Assembly: GCF_001577835.2 (NCBI RefSeq)
Contig: NC_029519.1
Coordinates: forward strand, 80,261,067-80,325,066
Source: Coturnix japonica
Taxonomy: Eukaryota > Chordata > Aves > Galliformes > Phasianidae
Length of the DNA: 64,000 bases
Direction of reading: 5' to 3'
Below the pieces are notes generated by a model. The model did not search any database. It was given only the letters and a program-made list of their open reading frames with translations, and was not told the DNA's origin. The position numbers were made by a program, and so were the translations under genes. This document shows, one piece after another, positions 46,290-54,744 of the stretch; position 1 is the first letter of the stretch; each line of letters opens with the position of its first letter.

Positions 46290-47395
46290 ACTCACACTTG
46301 GGTTTTTACCTCATATTTGGGTTTTTTGGTTCATATTTGGGGTTTTTAGGTCATATTTGGGGTTTTTACCTCATACTCGGGTTTTTTTACCTCATATTTG
46401 GGGCTTTTTACCTCACACTTGGGATTTTAACCTCACACTCGATGGTTTTTGCCTCATATTTGGGGCTTTTATCTCATACTCGGTGGTTTTTAACTCATAT
46501 TTGGGGTTTTTACCTCACACTTGGTGGTTTTTACCTGACGCTCGGGGTTTTTACCTCATACTCAGGGGTTTTTAACTCATATTTGGGGTTTTTACCTCAC
46601 ACTCCGGAGTTTTTACCTCACACTCAGGGTTTTTACCTCACACTCTTGGATTTTTATCTCCCACTAGGGGTCTTTACCTCATATTTGGGGTTTTTACCTC
46701 AAACTCAGGGGTTTTTAACTCATATTTGGGGTTTTTACCTCACACTTGAGGTTTTTTACCTCACACTCAATGGTTTTTACCTCATATTTGGGGTTTTTAC
46801 CTCACACTCGGGTTTTTTTACCTCACACTCAGGGTTTTTTACCTCATATTTGAGGTTATTACCTCACACTTGGGGATTTTACCTCACACTCGAGGTTTTT
46901 TACCTCATATTTGGGGTTTTTAGCTCACACTCGTGGTTTTTACCTCACATTTGTGCTTTTTTACCTCACACTCAGAGTTTTTAACTCATATTTGGGGTTT
47001 TTACCTCACACTCGGGTTTTTTTACCTCACACTCGAGGTTTTTTACCTCACACTGGATGGTTTTTACCTCATATTTGGGGCTTTTACCTCATACTTGGTG
47101 GTTTTTACCTCATATTTGGGGCTTTTACCTCAAACTCAGGGGTTTTTAACTCATATTTGGGGATTTTACCTCACACTTGGGGATTTTTACCTCACATTTC
47201 ATGGTTTTTACCTCACACTCAGTTGTTTTTACTTCATATTATGCGTTTTTACCTCACACTCGATGGTTTTTACCTCATATTTGGGGCTTTTACCTCACGC
47301 TCGGTGGTTTTTACTTCATATTTGGGGCTTTTACCTCATACTCGGGGTTTTTTACCTCACACACATTGCTTTTTACCTCACACACGTTGCTTTTC
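46290..47395 (+). repeat. 1.1-kb minisatellite, about 20-bp unit
   Basis: Around fifty units of 18-22 bases with consensus TTTTTACCTCATATTTGGGG. Two subtypes, ending CATATTTGGGG or CACACTCGGGG, often alternate, suggesting a higher-order unit of about 41 bases. Because stops are rare in the unit, long meaningless open frames run through it in several frames. It lies between the GnRH-II hormone exon and the MRPS26 promoter, so it is probably intronic or intergenic. Confidence 0.93.
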
Positions 47396-47449
47396 CTCAC
47401 CCTCTGTGTTATTACCCTCTGGATTACCCCCACTCCCCCACTCCCGCAG

Positions 47450-47569
47450 GTCCCCGCCGCACTCAGACCCTGTCCGACCCCTCCGTGCCGCCCGCTTCCA
47501 CCGCCGCCCTCAACCCTCCGGGCCGCAATATGGCGCCCTCTGGAGGCCGCACTGCGCCAACCGCACTGA
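47450..47569 (+). CDS. GNRH2: Candidate GNRH2 3' coding exon (GnRH-associated peptide)
   Basis: A strong pyrimidine tract and acceptor (cactcccgcag) end at 47449. In the phase left by the hormone exon the sequence reads V-P-A-A-L-R-P-C-P-T-P-P and stays open to TGA at 47567-47569, which would complete a precursor of about 78 residues. The start faintly resembles human D-P-Q-N-A-L-R-P-P. The segment also lies in the CpG-rich MRPS26 promoter, so an open GC-rich frame may be chance. A rival acceptor at 46001 would give only 14 more residues (VYSPYGIIPHPPPP). Confidence 0.35.
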   Translation, partial: VPAALRPCPTPPCRPLPPPPSTLRAAIWRPLEAALRQPH

Positions 47570-47584
47570 GCGGCCCCGCGCCGC

Positions 47585-47603
47585 ACTACACTTCCCATCG
47601 TGC
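47585..47603 (+). promoter_or_regulatory. ZNF143/THAP11-type SBS motif in MRPS26 promoter
   Basis: ACTACACTTCCCATCGTGC closely fits the ACTACAnnTCCCAnnnTGC motif bound by ZNF143 and THAP11, common at housekeeping and nuclear-encoded mitochondrial promoters. It lies about 80 bases before the MRPS26 ATG. Confidence 0.65.
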
Positions 47604-47624
47604 CTCGCTCTCTTCTCCCCTCTC

Positions 47625-47629
47625 ATTGG
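47625..47629 (-). promoter_or_regulatory. Inverted CCAAT box of MRPS26
   Basis: CTCATTGGTC carries ATTGG, an inverted CCAAT (NF-Y) box about 50 bases upstream of the MRPS26 start codon, within a TATA-less CpG island. Confidence 0.5.
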
Positions 47630-47679
47630 TCTGCGACTCCCGCCTTGTTTACATCACATCCGGCCTGCTGCTGGCCGCC

Positions 47680-49793
47680 ATGTTGGCGGCGCTGAGGTGT
47701 TGCGGGCCGCGCTCCTTCCCCGCTGTTACCTCCGGGGTTGTCCCTGCTTGGAGCCCGTGGTTGGTGCCGTCTCGGGGTCGAAAATCGAGGCACGATCCCC
47801 CCGCTAAATCCAAAGCATCGCGTCTAAAAGTGCCGCCTCCCGTCGACCCCGCCGAGCTCTATGTGGTCACCGAGCGTTACCGGCAGCACCGCCTGGTGTT
47901 CAGCGCCCTCCGGTACTTGTGGGGCTGAGAGAGGGTGGGATGGGCGGGTGTGGGGCTGTTGTGGGGCAGAGTTTTGGGGGTAGTCTGAGACTGCTGTGGG
48001 GATTTGTTTGAGGCGGCTGTGGGACAGTTTGGCGGCAGAATAATAGGAGTCCGGCTGGTTGTGGGGCTGGGGCTGCTGTCAAGGCATGTAGTGGGTATGA
48101 GCACTGCATTGGGGCAGGGTATAATCGTTGTGTGTGGGGGGGAGTCCAGAGTGGCTGTGGGGCAGAGTGTGGGGTAGTGTTGTGGCATGAGGCTGCTGTG
48201 GGGCAGGGAAGAACTAGGGAAGTTCTGGTCTGGCTGCGAGGCTGCTGTGGAACAGGATCAGGATGATGGGGCTGTTTGGGGACAGGGTATGGCACTGTGG
48301 TGGGGCAGGGACTGGGTATAAAGCTGCTGTAACATGATATCAGGATGGTTTAGGTGCAGGAGGGTTGGGGAGGAGGGAGTATTGGGTATCTTAAAAGCAG
48401 AGGAGGACTGGGGAGATTCTGGAGTGAGTGTGGGGAAGGATCAGGATGTGGGACTGCTATAGAATGGGTTTGGGACTGTTTTAGGCCAAGATACGGAGTT
48501 ACAGTGCATCTGAAGCTTCTGCCATACACAGCATGATTGGGTATGGGGCTGTTTTGGGGCAGGGGATGTCTAGGGAAGTCCAGAGTGGCAGTAGGGCAGA
48601 GGAGAGCTAGGGGAAGTCTGAAAGTTTTGTGGGGCAGGGGACTGGTTATGGGGTTACGTTGGGCTGAGGCTGCTTTGGGGCAGGGGGCTGAATGTGGGGC
48701 TGTGCTCAGTGCCCTTCTCCTTGGCAGCTCTATCTTCAGGGCTGAGGTGGTGCAGAAGAAGCGTGAGGCACAACGGGCTGCAGAGGACTCAGCGGCACTG
48801 TTAGAGGAGCACCGTAGGCTGATGGCCTGGAATGATGCTGAGAATGCACGGCAGCGGGCACGCAGGTGAGGGCAGGCAACCTCAGTGCTAACTGCTGCTT
48901 TGAGCTGTCCTATTCTGTATTATTCTATTCTGCTCCCATGGAGCCATCCCCTGGTCAAGCACTGGAACTGCACTCAGAGAATGAAAGCAATCAACAAATG
49001 AATGCGGGTAGAGGTTAAAGGGATGAGGCCTGTTGCTCTGCTCCTCCATTTCTGCTGCACCCAGACTTGCAAGAGTTGTGCCCCAGGGATTGATGCGCCT
49101 CACTCAGGTCATAAGTACCCAACAAACATTTTCTTTCTTTCCCAAATGGCAGAGAAGAAAGAATTAGGAAAGAAGAGGAAGAACTGAAGCTGAAGAAGCT
49201 GCAGGCTATGGAGAACAAAGCTAAAGTGATGGAGGCCTTTCTGAAGGAGAAAGAGAAAGAGGTTCTGCAGCTGCAGGTGAGAGCAGCTGTGGGGGATGCT
49301 GGGCAGAGTGCTGCCATTATCCATGTGTGACTTTGGCAGCCTGTGGGAGTGCTGTGGAAGGGAAACGTTGGCTCCTTCCTGGAGTGCTGACAGCGTGTGG
49401 AAAGGATGGAGGTTAAATGCAGGCTCAGACAACAGAGGGAGGAATAATCTCAAGTGAGGGAGTTGGGAGTGTTGTCTTTAAGGCCGACTGCAGGGGTGTG
49501 AGGTTGGTACATCAGCAGGAATCCCACTGCCAGAAGGAATGTGTGCCAAAGTGCTGGCAATCTGCTGTGGTGCCAATGTGCCCAAAGGCAAATCCTGGAG
49601 ACCCTTTGGGGCTTCCTCCGGTGGTGTGTGCTAACAGCCAACACTCCCCCTTTTCTTGCAGGAGGAAGCAAAAACCTTCATCACTCCTGAGAACCTGGAG
49701 GCTCGGATTGAGGAGTGCCTGGACAACCCTCGCAACTACAACTTTGCCATTGACAAGGAGGGACGCATTGTCAAACGCACCGCACTGTCCTAG
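47680..49793 (+). CDS. MRPS26: Mitochondrial small ribosomal subunit protein mS26
   Basis: Four exons with good borders and phases: 47680-47912, 48728-48865, 49153-49276, 49662-49793. They give 208 residues (human 205). The N-terminus is basic and hydrophobic, as for a mitochondrial targeting peptide, followed by [13 protein letters not shown], matching human GRKTRHDPLAKSK, then [17 protein letters not shown]. The middle is a long charged helix rich in E, K, R and Q, and the end reads [20 protein letters not shown], like human [20 protein letters not shown]. The protein is a structural component of the mitoribosome small subunit. The start lies in a YY1-like context in a CpG island. Confidence 0.96.
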
Positions 49794-50570
49794 CAGCTCT
49801 GTCTCTTGGATGAAGGGGATGTGCTGGCCTGGCCTCTGTCCAGAGGCTGGGGTTCTTCCTTTTAATGCATAAATCAGCCATAGAATCGATGGACAAACAG
49901 CCAGCTTCCTGTCCTGCTGTTGCAGAGGTAGGGGGGGGAGGGGAGGTGAAAAGAGGCATTATTTTGAGGTGCAGAACAGCACCCTGTCTCAGCCCTACAG
50001 TGAGGCGGACAGGAGGAGCTGCTGGTGTTCTGCTCCTGTTGCTCTGTGCAGTGCTCTGCAGTTCCACATCCCTCTGGTTGGATCCCTGCTGCTCTCAGCT
50101 TGGAGGTGGAGTAGAGCAAGGCAGGCTCCAAGGCGGATCCTCAGTGGTTTTGCACCAGAGGGATCTCATCCCTTTTGTCTCCTTCACTCAACTAAAGCAC
50201 CTCAATCTCTGGTCACTCTCCCTTAATCTTTGGCTTTCTGCTTTGTTTTTCTGTGCTCAATTGGTCTTAAATACGTGCAAGAAAAAGGCACAGCTTTCAT
50301 AGGTGAGGTTGTACCCGGGCCTTGCACAGTAACACATCGCAGGGCAATTGTATCTGACTGGTTGTACACCCTCATGTCTGTGGAACCCCATGAGTGACTA
50401 CATCTGCTTCAGGCACAAGCCCATCGTGGCCTCGTGTGCCAGTGGCCCCAGCATTGTTTGCATTTCAGCCCCTTTGGATGGTGGAAAACAAGGTCTGGAT
50501 TGTTTTGTAGAAAACACAGACAGTGTGTTTTTTGTTGTGAGGTGAAATAAATCATTGTTTCTGTGTTTTC
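49794..50570 (+). other. MRPS26: MRPS26 3'UTR and poly(A) signal
   Basis: Non-coding sequence after TAG (49791-49793). The first canonical AATAAA is at 50546-50551, placing the transcript end near 50570. The segment includes a short G-run and no recognised repeat. Confidence 0.65.
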
Positions 50571-51029
50571 TGCTATGGTGGAATGACCTGTTGTTCCTGT
50601 TCATCCTTTAAACCTTCCGGTACTTGAAGGGAGTTTATAAGCAAGTGGCAAACTGATGTTTCTTTTATATTTACATGGTGTAATAGTGATAGGACAAGGA
50701 AGGAATGGCTTTAAACTAAAAGAGAGGAAACGTGGGTTAGATATTAGGAGGAAATTCTTTACTCATTGAGGCCCTGTGATGGTGCCCAGGGAGCTGTGGG
50801 TGCCCAGACGTGCTCAGAGCTGGGTTGGATGGGGCAACCTGAGCTGGTGAATGCAGCCTGCCCACCCCATAGAACTAGATGGACTTTTAAGGCCTCTTTC
50901 ATTCTAGGGTGGCTTTCAGCATGAATAAATAAGATAACCACACAGAGGACATCTGAACAGCGCCGCCTTACGCGTCTCAGCGGGATCCTAGAGCTAAACC
51001 AGGCAAGCATGGAGAAAAACACACACTTC
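50571..51029. other. MRPS26-mesotocin intergenic spacer
   Basis: A short tail-to-tail gap between two convergent transcription units. About half is a plus-strand CR1 fragment (50690-50925). I see nothing else. Confidence 0.7.
50690..50925 (+). mobile_element. CR1 LINE 3' fragment
   Basis: GATAGGACAAGGAAGGAATGG, TTAGATATTAGGAGGAAATT, GGAGCTGTGGGTGCCC and GAACTAGATGGACTTTTAAGG. It sits between the MRPS26 and mesotocin transcript ends. Confidence 0.9.
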
Positions 51030-51047
51030 TTTTAATTCAGTCCAAGT

Positions 51048-51053
51048 TTTATT
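51048..51053 (-). other. OXT: Mesotocin poly(A) signal
   Basis: AATAAA on the minus strand, about 95 bases after the stop codon. It is the first canonical signal, giving a short 3'UTR. Confidence 0.75.
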
Positions 51054-51145
51054 TCTAATTAATAGCATCACTTCAGTCTGAGTCACGGTGTTGGGTGCCG
51101 TGCTGGTGCAGCCCATGGGACAGCAGATCCTGCTGGTTTTTCCCT

Positions 51146-52455
51146 CTAGGCAAACAGCATTTCTTGGTTGCAAGATGAGTCAAACACGCAGCCCTCTGCA
51201 AAGGGAGAGAAGAGGAAATCGGCACAAAGCAGCCCTCAGAGCCCCCTCCTCGTGCCATCAAACAACATGGCATTAGCTTAGTGCCCTACAGCAGCGACAT
51301 GTTGGTAACACCCCCCTCTCCCTGTTTTATACCACAGCCTTGGGGTGGATGTGAGACCTCCCGCTCTGCCCCCATTGCTCACCACTGCTGCAGCAGATTC
51401 CTGGTGCTGCACAGCTCGCCCCATCCTCTCCGCAGGCTTTTCTCCCAGACTCGCAAGGTGTTGGTAGGAAATTCTCCTCCTGGCACCTGAGGGTTTCGGA
51501 GGTGCCCAGGTAGCAGCCCAGCTCCTCCCCACAGCAGATGTTGGGACCAAAGCAGTGGCCCTTGTTCCTGGGGCCACAGGGCAGGCACTGCTCAGGACAT
51601 TGAGGAACAGCGTTAGAGATTGAAGCTTATCTCCCTGCCCTCTGCCAGTGTGTGTATCCACATCTTGCTCTCAGCTCTGTCCTCACCCCTTGGTTTGCTC
51701 TGGAAGGCTCTGGGTTGTATTCGTATATATTTTAAGGGGTGGTGGAAAGGATTTTAGTCTTTTCTGCCAGGTAACAGTAGGATAAGAGGGAATGGCATCA
51801 CATTGTGCCATTGGAGGCACAGGCTGGATATTAGGAAGAAAAATCCTCTCCAAAAGAGGTGTCAGGCAATGAAATCACCAAACCTTAGAGGTGTTCTAGG
51901 GCTGTGGAGATGTGGCACTGAGGGAAGTGCTGGGGTTGGACTTGGTGCTCTTAGAGGTCTTATCCAACCTGAATGATTCCATGGCAGTCATAGCTTTCAT
52001 CAAATAGCCTATTGTGCACCAAATTCACTCCCTAGAAGTTAACATTCTAAATAAAAATGGTGCTACTGCCCCATTGGAATTGGGTTTCTTTTCCCCCAGT
52101 GCTGGGAAAGCAATAAGTTTTCATCAGCATCCTGCTTCTGGTTGGCTTTTCTGCAGTTCCATTTTAGCTGCCCATCCCCAAACTGCTTTACTTTGAGATT
52201 CCCAGCTCTGAAACCCCATTCCTATACCATCCATGCACCTCGCTGTGCTGTTTGGGAGGCTCAGAGCTGCCCAAGGAAGGGGTGGCAGAGGGAAGGCAGG
52301 TGCTCTCCCATCCCACCCATCCCATAGGGACTTACCTTCCTGATGTCCATGTCCGGCAGGGCACGCTTGCCCCCGATGGGGCAGTTTTGGATGTAACAAG
52401 CTGAGGACAGAGCCAGAAGCCCCAACAGGCAGACGGTGAGCGCCTTGTAGGACAT
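51146..52455 (-). CDS. OXT: Mesotocin-neurophysin precursor (avian oxytocin orthologue)
   Basis: Three exons on the minus strand, 52455-52336, 51587-51383 and 51195-51146, give a 124-residue precursor (human OXT 125). Exon 1: signal peptide [19 protein letters not shown], mesotocin CYIQNCPIG (Ile at position 8), G-K-R processing and amidation site, ALPDMDIRK. Exon 2: the neurophysin core beginning [20 protein letters not shown] with all cysteines in place. Exon 3: [16 protein letters not shown] and stop; no copeptin, as expected. Intron positions and phases (0, then 1) match the family. Neurophysin chaperones the nonapeptide through the neurosecretory pathway of hypothalamic magnocellular neurons. 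The gene lies downstream of vasotocin in the same orientation. Confidence 0.97.
51770..51985 (+). mobile_element. CR1 LINE 3' fragment in mesotocin intron 1
   Basis: ACAGTAGGATAAGAGGGAAT, GGCTGGATATTAGGAAGAAA, GTTGGACTTGGTGCTCTTAG and CCTGAATGATTCCATGG. It is antisense to the mesotocin gene. Confidence 0.87.
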
Positions 52456-52502
52456 GGCTGCGGGATCAGGATGCTTCTGGGTCCCGTCCCGGCCAGCAAC
52501 AG

Positions 52503-52510
52503 TATTTATA
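52503..52510 (-). promoter_or_regulatory. OXT: Mesotocin TATA box
   Basis: On the minus strand TATAAATA lies about 50 bases upstream of the ATG, giving a short 5'UTR of roughly 20-25 bases. This fits the TATA promoters of oxytocin-family genes. Confidence 0.75.
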
Positions 52511-52612
52511 AGCCCCCCCTGCTAATTATACACGCCAGCACCATCGTCATTGATTTCCTTTAAAAAACACAAGGCATTGCTTTCCACACCAAAGGGCTCA
52601 GCTAATAACTGG

Positions 52613-52632
52613 AGGTCGAGGACGTGAGGTCG
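52613..52632 (+). promoter_or_regulatory. Three nuclear-receptor half sites upstream of mesotocin
   Basis: AGGTCG, AGGACG and AGGTCG follow each other with spacings of 0 and 2 bases, about 130-155 bases upstream of the inferred mesotocin start site. Mammalian OXT promoters have a composite hormone response element at about -160 built of similar half sites. Binding here is inferred. Confidence 0.45.
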
Positions 52633-52639
52633 GTGCTGT

Positions 52640-53740
52640 GGTACTGATTTTCTTAGTGCTCTCTTTGACCGCTGTAATGGGGATATGCAGGGGCTGGCAG
52701 GTGTTTTAGGGTGAAACCTCCTTGGATGGCCAGGCTGTTGTTTTGTGGCTCCTCGTCCTGCTTGACCAAACCCTATGGGCTGGGTAGGTTTGGTGTTTGG
52801 TGTCCAACACCCAGCAGCAGGGTGAATGGGGTGAGCTGAAATGAAACTGTGCTGGCCAGGATTTGAGTCTCTTCTGGTGGGAGGAAAAACAAAGCTGGAG
52901 AGCTTTAGGTTGTGATATGTGATATCTGGTCCTTCACACCCATCTCTACCTGGTGTTAGAGGTGCTCAGTGACATGCATGTCCCCATCTGGGAGCATGGT
53001 GACATCACTGAGTGTCCCCAAACCCATCCCACCTTCTTAGAACTACCCAACCTCATTGTGAATGCTTGAAAAAACCCAAATCTCCTTTAACTTCTTCCCT
53101 GGAGTCACATACACATGGCATGAGTACAGCCAGCCTCCAAGGCCTGGATCTCCCTGCCTTTCTTACTGCAATTAAGGGCTTCCTGACTTGAATAAATCCA
53201 CTCGCTCTGGACAGCAGCTTACGTCTATGGAGACCGTGACCCTGGTCCTTCCCAGTGCCAGCTTAATTGGGGGATGCAGAGCCCAGCGCCATAGAGCTGT
53301 CACCTCTGCCATCCCCTCCGCCCTGCATCTGGTCTGCCACTTAGTGGGGTCATGTGGAGCGGGCTGAGGCTGCAGCTGGGGCACGGGGCTCCATACTAAT
53401 GGGGTGGGATGGGAGCTCATCACTGTGCTGGGGTGACGTGGGCCAATGCGAGCACCGCTTCCCCAGGGTGCCACCTCCCCATGGGGACATTATAAAGGCT
53501 GGTTGTCCCCATAAAGCAGCCAGATGCCAGCCCAAGGGGGACAGGCAGATGATGGGAACAAGGGACGTGGCTTCCTCTGGGGATGCAGCCCCCAAAGTGC
53601 CACATGGAGCCTGGAGCAGGGAACCCAAAAGGGTAAGAAGTTTAGGCAACATTTGCCCAAATAGCCCTGGGTTTGAGGGCACTGTGGGAATGATGTGGGA
53701 GCAGTTTGGTGAGCGTTGGTAGCATTGCTGCCATGGGAAG
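52640..53740. other. Vasotocin-mesotocin intergenic DNA, unique part
   Basis: No protein-coding exon is recognised. It contains a plus-strand TATAAA (53491-53496) inside a short inverted repeat, with a splice donor (GGGTAAGA, GT from 53633) about 140 bases later. Since both flanking genes are on the minus strand, an intergenic enhancer role is possible but nothing in the sequence proves it. Confidence 0.4.
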
Positions 53741-53744
53741 ATAA

Positions 53745-54115
53745 TAACGTGTGATCAGGTTCAACTGGGAACCCAAAGCTTTGTGGCTTTGGGGTGTTTG
53801 GGTTTTTGAGGTATTTGGGGAAGATAGATAATATCTGGGGTTGGTTCAAGTGGAAACCCAAAGCTCGCAGCTTTAAGGGGTTGGAGTTTGGGGGTTTGGG
53901 GTATTTTGAGAGGATAATACATGTGGTTGCATTCAATTGGCAACCCAAAGCTTGTAGCTTTGAGGGGTTTGGGGTGTTTGGGGAAGATAATTTGTGTGAT
54001 GGGTTCAACAGAGGACTCAAAACTTGCAGCTTTAAGGGGTTGGGTTCTGGGGTATTTTGAGGGGATAATTTGTGTGGTCGGGTTCAACAGAGAACACAAA
54101 GCTTGCAGGTCTGGA
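53745..54115 (+). repeat. Tandem repeat of about 75-85 bp, roughly five copies
   Basis: Each copy has the order GTTCAA...GGAACCCAAAGCT(T)G.AGCTTTGAGGGG, then TTTGGGGT.TTT, then GGGAAGATAAT. Copies begin near 53757, 53842, 53930, 54003 and 54078 and are moderately diverged. It lies between mesotocin and vasotocin. Confidence 0.85.
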
Positions 54116-54696
54116 TTTCTGGGTTAGGAGGTTTGGGATGGTTTTCCTTCCTTTTATCCCATTTAGGATGTAGGACATGGCCAAAGCCACGAGTCGCTGA
54201 CAGAGTGGTGAGACGTGATCCGGACAAGGTGTGAGCCCCAGAACCAAGTTGACTGCCAGGACCTGAATACCAAATCTTCACTCCCTAAAGGCAGCAGAGC
54301 CCAGAGTGCAAGGAGGTAACAGCGGTGACATCCAAAGGCAGATCCCCATCACAAACCTGGGGACAAGGTGTGATAGGGAGGTTGGAATCCATGGATGCTG
54401 GTGGGACCCTGGGGTGATTGAGGATGGATGGCCAGATCTCAAATCACGGCTCTGGATGGGATTGTTCCCTTTATAGCACCAGGGGGCACCAGCTCAGCAA
54501 AATCCCTCTTGAGTGGGGGCTGAGCCTCCAAGGGGGAAAGCAGTGGAGCTGGGTTCAGGGAGCCAAAGGAAGGCATAGCACCCACCCGCATGGCCCCCAT
54601 CCTGCCATCCCCAAGCCCCCCAAATACCCCAGAGCTCAGCACTGCCCCCCCCTTATCCCCAACACCTCAGACAAAGCCAGCACAGTGCAAGAGGAC

Positions 54697-54702
54697 TTTA
54701 TT
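54697..54702 (-). other. AVP: Vasotocin poly(A) signal
   Basis: AATAAA on the minus strand about 45 bases after the vasotocin stop codon. The 3'UTR would be very short. Confidence 0.75.
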
Positions 54703-54744
54703 AGATCTGCTATTTACAACGAGGCCTTCTGATGTCCTGGCTGC

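Larger units (their letters stand above)
47440..47930 (+). promoter_or_regulatory. CpG island at MRPS26 5' end
   Basis: Base composition changes sharply after the minisatellite to GC-rich, CpG-dense sequence that runs through MRPS26 exon 1. It holds an SBS motif, an inverted CCAAT box, and GCCGCCATGTTGG, a YY1-like element overlapping the start codon. No TATA box was seen. Confidence 0.7.

Noticed and set aside
46298-47928. Open frames of 200-330 codons on the plus strand with repeating FYLIFGAF / SYLGFLPHTR-type peptides.
   Set aside because: They are translations of the 20-bp minisatellite, which lacks stops in several frames at once. Only the part after 47680 is real (MRPS26 exon 1).
53354-54127. 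Open frames over the tandem repeat between vasotocin and mesotocin.
   Set aside because: Repeat-derived (periodic KPQSFGF/ACSFKG-like peptides) with no splice or start support.
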